Source: Bacteroidales bacterium | GTDB lineage: Bacteria > Bacteroidota > Bacteroidia > Bacteroidales > Muribaculaceae | NCBI GenBank assembly: GCA_004557825.1 | Contig: SFFL01000009.1 | Coordinates: 52,492 to 116,491 of the forward strand | Direction of reading: 5' to 3' | Length of the DNA stretch: 64,000 nt | In this document: one piece after another, positions 25,322 through 33,700 of the stretch | Layout of the letters: each line of letters opens with the position of its first letter | Numbering within the stretch: position 1 is the stretch's first letter | Notes under the pieces: generated by a model | Told to the model about the DNA's origin: nothing | Database searches by the model: none | Seen by the model: only the letters and a program-made list of their open reading frames with translations | Program-made: the position numbers and the translations under genes

Positions 25322-26614
25322 ATGAAAGCATATATTAGTTTAATAGCCCCGGTCCTGGCCGCCCTCTCGGCTGCAGCGGTTCTGCCCGCCTGCCAGGACG
25401 ATATCGACGAGCCCGCTTTCCTCGATGAAGTGCCTGTGGCTACCCTTAAGCCCAATGCCACCATCCTGGAAGTGAAGGAGAAATTCTGGCAGGACGTCAC
25501 CCCCTACTGCTCGGCTATCGGCACGAAGGACAATGGCGAGCACTACATCGTGAAGGGCCGCGTGATTTCCTCCGATTATTCCGGCAACATCTTCAAATCG
25601 TTCTACATCCAGGACGAAACAGCCGCTCTCCCCATCTCGGTAAGCCAGTACAACCTCTATCTGGAATATCGCGTGGGCCAGGAAGTGGTAATCGACCTCA
25701 CCGGCCTCTATATGGGCCGCTACTCCGGTCTGGAGCAGCTTGGCTACCCCCAGTGGAAGGCCAGCGCCGATGCTTACGAGCCTACATTTATGCAGCCCGC
25801 ATTCCTCAGCGGCCACATCCAGCGCAACGGTTACCCCGAACCTGAGAAGGTCGACACGCTTCTCATCCGCGATCTCTCTAAGCTCCCCACCAACGCCACC
25901 GACGGCGCTTATATGCGCAAATGGCAGGGCCAGATCGTGCGCATCAACAATGTGAAGTTCAATCCGCAGGACGGTCTCGATGTATTAGGCATCTATCAAG
26001 AGAACGTGAACCAGCAGATTGCCGACGCTAACAACAACACTCTCACCGTCCGCACCTCCGGCTACTCCAACTTCTGGAATCACAAGCTCCCCGAAGGCTT
26101 TGGCGACGTTGTTGGTATCCTCGGATACTACTACGACTCCAGCGCTCCCACCGACTCCTGGCAGCTTACGCTCATCGACGAGTACGGCCTGATGAACTTC
26201 GGCAACCCCACTATGCCCGAAGGTACCAAGGACCGTCCGTGGTCGGTAGCTACCGCCGTGCAGATGGAGAACTTAGGCGAGAACGAAACCGGCTGGGTTC
26301 AGGGCTACATCGTGGGCACAATCGCCTCCGAAGTAGAGAACATCACCTCGGCCAACGACATCGAATGGGGCGCAAATGCCACCCTGGCAGCATCCGTTGT
26401 GATCGGTCAGACCCGCGACACCCGCGACTTGAACCAGTGCCTGGTAATCTCGCTGCCGCAGAATTCTGCTATCCGCGACCAGGTAGCGCTGCTCAACCAC
26501 CCCGAAAACCTCGGCAAGAAACTCACCCTGTTAGGCCGCCTGCAGAAATATATGGGCACCTACGGTGTAGTCGACAACGCCGGCACCGCCGACACCTTCG
26601 TCCTCGAGCAGTAA
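25322..26614 (+). CDS. DUF5689/DUF6359 lipoprotein
   Basis: The 430-residue lipoprotein (signal MKAYISLIAPVLAALSAAAV, lipobox LPACQDD) is paralogous to its upstream neighbour in the first 300 residues: ILEVKEKFWQ, YIVKGRVISSDYSGNIFKSF, VGQEVVIDLTGLYMGRYSGL. Its C-terminal 135 residues (TKDRPWSVATAVQMENLGEN, GWVQGYIVGTIASEVENIT, VISLPQNSAIRDQVALLNHP, LTLLGRLQKYMGTYGV) match DUF6359, another OB-like domain. It is the last gene of the operon, followed by a terminator at 26660. Partner and ligand are not known; a role with the receptor at 21138 is inferred from position. Confidence 0.85.
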   Translation: MKAYISLIAPVLAALSAAAVLPACQDDIDEPAFLDEVPVATLKPNATILEVKEKFWQDVTPYCSAIGTKDNGEHYIVKGRVISSDYSGNIFKSFYIQDETAALPISVSQYNLYLEYRVGQEVVIDLTGLYMGRYSGLEQLGYPQWKASADAYEPTFMQPAFLSGHIQRNGYPEPEKVDTLLIRDLSKLPTNATDGAYMRKWQGQIVRINNVKFNPQDGLDVLGIYQENVNQQIADANNNTLTVRTSGYSNFWNHKLPEGFGDVVGILGYYYDSSAPTDSWQLTLIDEYGLMNFGNPTMPEGTKDRPWSVATAVQMENLGENETGWVQGYIVGTIASEVENITSANDIEWGANATLAASVVIGQTRDTRDLNQCLVISLPQNSAIRDQVALLNHPENLGKKLTLLGRLQKYMGTYGVVDNAGTADTFVLEQ

Positions 26615-26659
26615 TCCCAATCCCCTCCGAAAAATCCCCTTCTTCTTCTGAAGATACCA

Positions 26660-26690
26660 CAAGCGGGTTCGCCATTGCGAGCCCGCTTTT
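26660..26690 (+). terminator. Terminator of the receptor/DUF5689 operon
   Basis: aagcggg, 13-nt loop, cccgctttt, 46 bp after the last stop. Confidence 0.8.
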
Positions 26691-26703
26691 GCGTTCCTTA
26701 CCG

Positions 26704-26795
26704 CAAAAATGTTCACCAAATTGCCCCAAAAATATTCACCAAATTGCCCCAAAAATATTCATCAAATTGCCTCAAAAATGTTCAACGATTTGGCT
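26704..26795. repeat. 23-bp tandem repeat, four copies
   Basis: Unit aaaaatattcaccaaattgc plus ccc. Copies 1-3 are nearly identical; the fourth is diverged. The array ends on the TTG box of the next promoter. Confidence 0.85.
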
Positions 26796-26820
26796 ATCTA
26801 AATAATAATCACTATATTTG
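26790..26820 (+). promoter_or_regulatory. Promoter of the decayed ATPase gene
   Basis: TTG at 26790-26792, 20-bp spacer, TATATTTG at 26813-26820; intact although the gene behind it is not. Confidence 0.7.
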
Positions 26821-26836
26821 CGCATAATTTAATGAT

Positions 26837-27029
26837 ATGGAATACCTACACAGAATAGCAGACAAAATCTTAAATAACAGGCTGGCAGCCTTTGGCGCGG
26901 TACTCATAGAAGGAAGGGCAGTTGCGGTTGCGCGAACCGGATTTGCTGATGGTTATTACCGGCGGCCCGATAGCTTATACCCGTGCTGACGGAGTGCATA
27001 TGGTGCCGCTGGGTTGCCTTAAGGACTAA
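26837..27029 (+). pseudogene. Remnant of an AAA/DUF4143-family ATPase gene
   Basis: The ATG at 26837 encodes MEYLHRIADKILNNRLAAFG then AVLIEG, the normal N-terminus of AAA_14/DUF4143 ATP-binding proteins just before the Walker A loop. In a different frame from about 26934, REPDLLMVITGGPIAYTRAD then GVHMVPLGCLKD matches the C-terminus of the same family, ending at 27027-27029. About 350 internal codons, including Walker A and B, are missing, which looks like one large internal deletion. The family's function is unsettled and some members have been considered antitoxin-like or defence-related. The in-frame 50-codon product is very unlikely to be functional. Confidence 0.8.
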
Positions 27030-27066
27030 GAGGCCATAAACGGGGAGGAGAGAAGCGTGATGGCTC

Positions 27067-27104
27067 CCCCGGATGGCAATTTTTAATTTTCAATTTTCAA
27101 TTTG
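27067..27104. repeat. AT-rich repeat E overlapping the DUF6377 stop
   Basis: ccggatggcaatttttaatt continuing with ttcaattttcaattt. The minus-strand DUF6377 gene takes its TGA stop from this repeat. Confidence 0.7.
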
Positions 27105-28734
27105 TGTGTGGGTCGTCGGGGGTGGGGAAGGTGCCGATGCGGAGGATGTCGCGCTCGAAGGTGTCGCGGTTGATGAATTTGTTGCGCAGGCGGGTGCGGT
27201 AGGCGTAGATGGTGTTGACCGAGAGGTTGAGAATCTGCGCTACGCGGTTGGTGTCCTCGATGCCCAGTCGGATGAAGGCTAGGATGCGCAGCTCGGTGTT
27301 GAGCACTCCCTCCTGCTCCATTACGATGCGCTCCTCGGGGCGCAGCAGCGCGTTTACCCCGGCCAGGAAGTCGGGATAGATGTGCAGAAACGCCTCGTCG
27401 AAGGCCTTGTAGAAGTCCACGCTCTGATCCTCGACGAATTTGCCCGACTTGGTGAGCTTGTAGAGGTCCTCGGTCTGCCCGGAGGAAATCTTGCGGTTGA
27501 CGATTTTCGAGAACTGCTTGAGCTTGTCCATATAGATGGAGCATAGCGTCATAAACTGACTGATATACACATCCTTGGCGGCGTTGGCCGTCTGCAGCTG
27601 CTGACGCATCGTGGCCACGTGGCGCAGCTGTCGCCGCACGAAATAGAGCGATGCCAGCAGAGCCAGCAGACTGATGCCGAGGATGGTGATAATCACATAC
27701 ATCCAGGTGCGCCAGAGGGCCAGCTGCGCGTTGTGGTCCTGCTCCACGATGGAGAGCAGTTCGCTGGTCTTCATCATTCTCACCGACGCGCGCGAGGCCA
27801 CGGCATTGTTCAGCGCTACGGTCACATAGTTGTGGGCGCGCTGCTTGTCGCCCGTTTCAAACATAAGCGCCGCGAGTTCCTGGAGCGAAGTCACCTCAAG
27901 GGTGGCGTGGCGCACGTCGCTGATTGCCGACAGGGTGAGATAATATATGTGCTTGTTGCGCTCGCCGCGGGTTATGGCTATTGCGGCCAGGATGTGCGTG
28001 GCGATGGCGTAGGATGGGGAGTCCACCGAGATATGCGTGAGCAGAGCCTCCAGCAATTGCTGACTGCGCGAGTACTCGCGGATGGAGAAATAGTATTCCG
28101 CCTCGTTGAGCACCTGCATCTCCGAGCCGTGCGGCAGCAGGTCAAGGAGCCGGTGCTGCGCTTCGATGCTGCGGTTGTGCCAGTAGTCGAAGGTGCCGCC
28201 CCAGTCGCTGTAATATGTGGAGATGTAGGAGAACATCTGGCGCCCGGCATCGTGATAGGTAGCCAGCAGTCCCGGCTGCATAGCCGCGGTGTCGACGGCG
28301 GAGTATTCCGCCACGGCATCGTTGACCATACCCCCCATCGAGAGATAGCAGGCACGCCGCAACCGGAATTCCGTGGCCAGCGAATCGGCCTGCGCGCGCG
28401 ATACGGCAGCCGTGGGTGCCTCGGCCAGGGCGCGGGCGGCGTCATACCCCCGGGTGTAATAGAGTAGGGCGGAATCGTTGTTGAAAGCATTGTACCCCTT
28501 GGCAATCTCCATTGTCAGCTCCAGCGGGCGCAAACCACCGGCGCGGGCGGCAGGGCGCGCCAGCTCCGCCTTGAGCGAGTCGAGCCGGTGAGTGCGCAGC
28601 TTCACATACTCGTCGCGTTGGGTCAGCTCCCGGTCGAGTCGGTCGAGGGCACTCTCCACCTCGGCATCCGAGATGGCCGCCGCAGCTGCGGCCGGCAGAA
28701 AAAGAATGGCAAGGAATGTGATGAAAGATTTCAT
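27097..28734 (-). CDS. DUF6377 membrane regulator with TPR-like sensor and HTH
   Basis: The 545-residue protein has a signal peptide (MKSFITFLAILFLPAAAAAA), an alpha-helical TPR-like region (about 60-300) facing the periplasm, one transmembrane helix (about 345-367, MYVIITILGISLLALLASLY), a coiled region and a C-terminal LuxR-like helix-turn-helix (ILAFIRLGIEDTNRVAQILN, LSVNTIYAYRTRLRNKFINR). This layout is that of the Bacteroidales DUF6377 family, thought to be one-component transcription regulators. ATG 28734 is chosen because the promoter box at 28763-28756 leaves the upstream ATG at 28752 too close to the start of transcription. It is divergent from metK. Confidence 0.88.
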   Translation of the reverse strand: MKSFITFLAILFLPAAAAAAISDAEVESALDRLDRELTQRDEYVKLRTHRLDSLKAELARPAARAGGLRPLELTMEIAKGYNAFNNDSALLYYTRGYDAARALAEAPTAAVSRAQADSLATEFRLRRACYLSMGGMVNDAVAEYSAVDTAAMQPGLLATYHDAGRQMFSYISTYYSDWGGTFDYWHNRSIEAQHRLLDLLPHGSEMQVLNEAEYYFSIREYSRSQQLLEALLTHISVDSPSYAIATHILAAIAITRGERNKHIYYLTLSAISDVRHATLEVTSLQELAALMFETGDKQRAHNYVTVALNNAVASRASVRMMKTSELLSIVEQDHNAQLALWRTWMYVIITILGISLLALLASLYFVRRQLRHVATMRQQLQTANAAKDVYISQFMTLCSIYMDKLKQFSKIVNRKISSGQTEDLYKLTKSGKFVEDQSVDFYKAFDEAFLHIYPDFLAGVNALLRPEERIVMEQEGVLNTELRILAFIRLGIEDTNRVAQILNLSVNTIYAYRTRLRNKFINRDTFERDILRIGTFPTPDDPHTN

Positions 28735-28755
28735 TGGCGGGGGGATATGCATAGG

Positions 28756-28786
28756 CAAAGTTACATCTTTTTCTCCTACCGGGCAA
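28756..28786 (-). promoter_or_regulatory. Promoter of the DUF6377 gene
   Basis: Minus strand TTG at 28786-28784, 20-bp spacer, TAACTTTG at 28763-28756. Confidence 0.75.
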
Positions 28787-28796
28787 CAATGCCGTG

Positions 28797-28827
28797 TTGC
28801 ACATTCCGAAAAAAAGAATTATCTTTG
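28797..28827 (+). promoter_or_regulatory. Promoter of metK
   Basis: TTG at 28797-28799, 20-bp spacer, TATCTTTG at 28820-28827. The leader to ATG 28949 is about 115 nt; it includes short GC-rich pairs but no riboswitch I can name. Confidence 0.75.
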
Positions 28828-28948
28828 TGCGCCTTTTGGTAAAAGCGATCCCAAAGGCCGATCCTTTACATACTGCCGCGGCCGGTAGCGCCGCCCTATA
28901 TTGTGGATAAATTTGATTGCTTGCAACCACTGAAAAAAATGCTAAAAA

Positions 28949-30262
28949 ATGAATTACCTTTTCACATCTGAATCAGTGTCGGAAGGCCATCCCGATAAGG
29001 TGGCCGACCAGATCAGCGATGCTGTGCTCGACCAGTTCCTCGCCCGCGACCCCCACTCGAAGGTGGCCTGCGAAACACTCGTCACTACCGGCCAGGTGAT
29101 TATCGCCGGCGAAGTAAAGAGCGACGCTTACATCGACCTCGACACAACCGCCCGCAACGTAATCCGCGAAATCGGTTACAACAGCTCCGAACTCAAATTC
29201 GACGCCGACTCCTGCGGCATCCTCTCGGCCCTGCACGAGCAGAGCCGCGACATCAACCGCGGCGTAGAGCGCGAAGAATCCGACCAGCAAGGCGCCGGCG
29301 ACCAGGGAATGATGTTTGGCTACGCCACCGACGAGACCCCCCTCTACATCCCGCTCACCGTAGCCCTAAGCCACGCGCTGCTCAAAGAGCTGTCGAAGAT
29401 TCGCCGCGAAGGGAAAGAATTCACTTACGTCGACCCTCTGGGGCAGACACGCTGCTATCTGCGTCCCGATTCAAAGAGCCAGGTGACGGTTGAATACGAC
29501 GACAACCACAACGCCGTGCGCGTCGACACTGTAGTAATTTCCACCCAGCACGACGACTTCATCCCCGCCGCCAACGGTCTATCGCAGGAGGAGGCCGACC
29601 GCCGTATGGTGCAGCAAATCGAAAATGATGTGCGCCGCGTGCTCATTCCCCGCACCATCGCCGCGCTGCCCGAAGGTCTGCGTCACCTGCTCAAAGGTGA
29701 ATTCAAACTCTACGTCAACCCCACAGGTAAGTTTGTCATCGGCGGCCCCCACGGCGACACCGGCCTCACCGGCCGCAAAATCATCGTCGACACCTACGGA
29801 GGCCACGGCGCACACGGCGGCGGCGCCTTCTCGGGCAAAGACCCCTCGAAAGTCGACCGTTCGGCAGCCTACGCCGCCCGCCATATCGCCAAGAACCTCG
29901 TGGCAGCCGGCGTATGCCGTCAGGCACTCGTGCAGGTAGCCTACGCTATCGGCGTGGCACAGCCCGTAAGCCTCTATGTCGACACCCGTGGTACCTCGAA
30001 AGTGCCCTATACCGACGCCGAAATCTCCGCCAAAGTCAGCGAAATCTTCGACATGCGCCCCGCCGCCATCATCCGCCGCCTCAAGCTCCTCAATCCCATC
30101 TACCTCGAGACGGCCACCTACGGCCACGTAGGCCGCACCCCCCGAGAAGTCACCAAGCACTTCCGCGACGCCGACGGCCACCCCTTCACCCGCACCGTAG
30201 AGCTTTTCACCTGGGAGAAACTCGACTACGTCGACCCCCTCCGCGCCGCCTTCTCCCTCTAA
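28949..30262 (+). CDS. metK: S-adenosylmethionine synthase
   Basis: This 437-residue cytoplasmic enzyme makes S-adenosylmethionine from methionine and ATP. The start NYLFTSESVSEGHPDKVADQ holds the ATP/metal-binding HPDK. GAGDQGMMFGYATDET is the substrate loop with the conserved GDQG. VIGGPHGDTGLTGRKIIVDT and GGGAFSGKDPSKVDRSAAYA carry the P-loop-like and catalytic Lys/Asp residues. The protein is slightly longer than the 384-residue E. coli enzyme but within the range of Bacteroidales. It is monocistronic and divergent from the DUF6377 gene. Confidence 0.98.
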   Translation: MNYLFTSESVSEGHPDKVADQISDAVLDQFLARDPHSKVACETLVTTGQVIIAGEVKSDAYIDLDTTARNVIREIGYNSSELKFDADSCGILSALHEQSRDINRGVEREESDQQGAGDQGMMFGYATDETPLYIPLTVALSHALLKELSKIRREGKEFTYVDPLGQTRCYLRPDSKSQVTVEYDDNHNAVRVDTVVISTQHDDFIPAANGLSQEEADRRMVQQIENDVRRVLIPRTIAALPEGLRHLLKGEFKLYVNPTGKFVIGGPHGDTGLTGRKIIVDTYGGHGAHGGGAFSGKDPSKVDRSAAYAARHIAKNLVAAGVCRQALVQVAYAIGVAQPVSLYVDTRGTSKVPYTDAEISAKVSEIFDMRPAAIIRRLKLLNPIYLETATYGHVGRTPREVTKHFRDADGHPFTRTVELFTWEKLDYVDPLRAAFSL

Positions 30263-30796
30263 TCCCCCCGCCGCGGGCGGCCTTTCCCCCCCCGGGCGGC
30301 CTTCCTCCCCCGGGCGGAATTGGCCCAATTGGGCTAATTAGTTTAATTGGTCTAATTGACGTCGCCATCGATGTAGGGGCGCGATATATCGCGGCCTTTG
30401 GCAATCGACTATATGTCTTTATGTCTTTCTGTCAAAAAATTATCAGCCTCCTGTGCTCTTGTCTTTATGTCTTTCTGTCTGCTTTCGGCGCACCCGGATG
30501 GCAATTTTAAATTTTCAATTTTAAATTTTCAATTTTAAATTTTCAATTTTCAATTTTAAATCCCCCTTTTTCCCTTGTCTATTTGTATTAAAAAAACTTA
30601 AAATTGTGAATAAATGGTGTAAGTGGCGATAATTTCCGTATTTTTGTCGGATAAAAATGTGCTTGAGGTACAATCGCGCGCAAATCTAGGGTTATCACTT
30701 TAATTTTTTCATCACATAAATTGCTCTTGCTTATAGACATTCTAATAATATAATAGTATAAACATCACATAAACATCACATAATAAATTTACATTT
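30263..30796. repeat. Intergenic stretch made largely of short dispersed and tandem repeats
   Basis: In order: three cgggcggcctt-type units (30275-30317); a taattggtctaattg element (30319-30359) with relatives at 62834-62880; repeat B (gtaggggcgcgatatatcgc, 30373-30392); two copies of tgtctttatgtctttctgtc (30412-30480); and repeat E (cggatggcaattttaaattt and onward, 30493-30561). After 30562 the sequence is AT-rich with a TATTTTTG box at 30639-30646, the likely promoter region of the next gene. No gene is visible. Confidence 0.7.
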
Positions 30797-33700
30797 ATGG
30801 TTAAATCTTTACTAAAACGCTTAGCACTCACAGCGCTGTTTGCAACATCCGTTGCAAGCTACTGTGCAGCTGCCGACGTCAGTTCCTACACCTGGGACTT
30901 CTCGAAAGAGATCGACGTCTCGAAACCCGACTTTAAAGTCGGACCGAACTGGGGCCATATCGCCGGCTTCGTCAATGACTACGATGGCACGAAGCAGTAT
31001 ATGACTTACAAGTATGAAAAAACATCCGGTGTCGATGATGGAGCTTGTTTATTTGCCGGCCGACCGGATGCAGAATATTATGAGGATGAATATAGCTGGT
31101 CTTCTTCTTACGCCCCTGTCAATGACTATCTGATAACTCCTCCTGTAAAAGGTGATGTAAAAATTAAGGTAAAAAGAAGATCTCCCTCCAGCTCCGCAAT
31201 AAAGAATTACATCAAGGTTTACGAAGTTAACGAGGATGGTACTGTCGGCACCGAACTTAAATCGGTAATTGGCGATGCTATTGGTGCACAAATCGCTGAA
31301 TGGTATGATGTTACACTTGTCACCGGTATTACAGAATACAAGAAGTTGGCTTTAAAGTGCAGTTATATTTATATCGATGATTTTTCGGCTACATACGCCG
31401 ACATCGTTCCTGAGCCGGGTCTGAAAATCGCGTCGGTAACTCCTTCACCCGGTTCTACCAACCATACTCTTGTTCAGCAACCCGACGGCACTATTCCTGT
31501 TAAATTTACGGTAACTGTGACTAATACCGGTGGAGTGGATCTTACTCCGGGTATGGAGAATTATACCCTTACATTGGTAAATGATAAATCAGCTTCTGTA
31601 GATCTTTTTACTGTAAAAGTGCCTTATGGCACAGTGGCCTTATGCCACAGGTTCCATTAAACTCACTTTACGTGAAAATCTCTCAGGATCCACTATTACT
31701 CCGGCCAACTACGTATATTATAGTGCATACGAGCCGAAGTTTGTGTTCCGTAATGCAGGAACTACAACCACATCCTCTTTAAAAGACCCAGTATCTTTCG
31801 GGTTTATTACCGAAGATAAGACCCTCAACTTCGAGATTTACAACGATGGCCGTGCTCCTCTTACAGTAAAGAGCGTCACACTGCCTGATGGCTTTACCTC
31901 AAATGTTCCTTCAGGAGAATTCACGGTTGAATCCAAAGCTAAGCAGTCTCTGAACATCACTCTGTCTGCCGCTAAAATTGGCTCATTCTCAGGCAACCTC
32001 ACAATCGTTTACCTCGATGCTAAAGGTAAAGAACAGACACATACTCTTGCTCTGGAAGGCAGGGTAATCGGGGCCAATACCTGGATATGCGATTTCGGCA
32101 CAAGTTCAGCTGAATACCCCGCTGGCTCGATTGCCAATTCCGGTATGAATCTGTATAATTACTCGCCATATTATGTATATGGTTCTGCCAATAATGCCGA
32201 TTTTATCACACCTCTGCTCCACGCAGAAAAAGATGAAGCTTTAAGTTTCTCGATTGCTAAAAAAGATAGTGGAGCATCCTTAAAGGTTTACATCTCCAAA
32301 GACCGTGAGAACTGGGGCGACCCCGTGCTCACGAAGACCGACCTGTCTTATAGCTGGACTAATTTCTCCATCACAGCGGATGAAGCAGGTGACTACTATG
32401 TAAAGTTTGAAATTCCCAGAGTTCAGCTCGACAATATCTGCGGCTTTACCAAGATAGAAAAAACTCGCGACATCTATCTCAAAGAAACAAAGTGCACCGA
32501 CAAGATTCAGAGTGGTAGTGAGGTTTCTTATAGTGTAACAATAATGGCTCCCCTTGATATCGCAGCAGCCGACTATTCCATCGAAGTAATGAATGGCGAC
32601 ACCAAGGTTGCCGATATCGCAGCGCAGGACTATGTAGCCAGTGCAACTAAATCCTACACTTTGAAGGCTAATTTTACTCCTGATGTGAAGAAAACCGAAA
32701 CCTGGAATCTTTACACAAAGATTACATTAAAAGACGGTGCTGAAATCCGTTCATCTGTGAAACCGCTGGTGATTGAATATCAGCCCGACTTCGTGTTCTT
32801 TGACAAGGGTGCTAAAGTTTATAATTACAAGCCTGACAACCGCACCAAAGCAATTGATTTCGGTCGTGTAAATGCTTCCGGTGCACAACAGGAATTTGAG
32901 ATTTACAACTGGGGTGTTGCTCCTCTGACTGTTTCCTCAATTACTGTTCCCGCAGGATTCTCTACAAATATCACCGATGCTACTGTTGGTTCCAAGGTCC
33001 GCCAGGCGCTGACCATTACCTTCACAGCAGAGACCCCCGGCACATATTCCGGCAACCTTGAAATCACTTACAAGGATGTCAACGATGCCAACCAGGTATT
33101 CACTCTCCCCGTGAGCGCTACATTGCTCGACCCCAGCAAATGGCATCTGGTTATCACCGGCGACTTCGACTCCAACACCATTTATTGGCCTGCCGGTACA
33201 ATTCATGGCAAAAATGTAAGTGGCGGCAACACCGGTTCCTCCGATTATCTTGAATATGTCACCTCTTCTTCTAAGAGCAACAATGTATTTATCACTCCCA
33301 AGCTCCACGCTGAAGCCGGTGAAACAATCGAGGTTACCGCTAAGAAAGGCGGCTCCTGGAGCACAAGTGTGGTAAATGTTTATGCAGCTCCTACTCGCGA
33401 AGGTCTTGTAGCCAGCGAAGATGAACCTGAACTGGCAGCTACACGCCGCCTGCTGGCCACTATTAGCTCTGAATCCGAGGATGAAGCTCTTAAAGCTACT
33501 TCTTCTTGGCAGAACTTCAAGGTAAAGATGGATGAACAGGCAGGCGACTGGTACCTTGGCCTTGAAATTTCAGGCTCAATGCATGTTCATGAACTGTACG
33601 GCTACAAGCTCCAGGCTCCTGAGCACGAGCTTGTACTGAAGGGAAGCAATATCCCCGATCAGGCTATGCAGAATAATCCCGTAGCGATGAGCCTCAGCGT

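Noticed and set aside
26704..26795. CRISPR array candidate
   Set aside because: Head-to-tail 23-bp units without spacers.
28828..28948. SAM riboswitch in the metK leader
   Set aside because: The roughly 115-nt leader has a few GC-rich pairings, but I could not match any known SAM riboswitch core or a terminator/anti-terminator pair.
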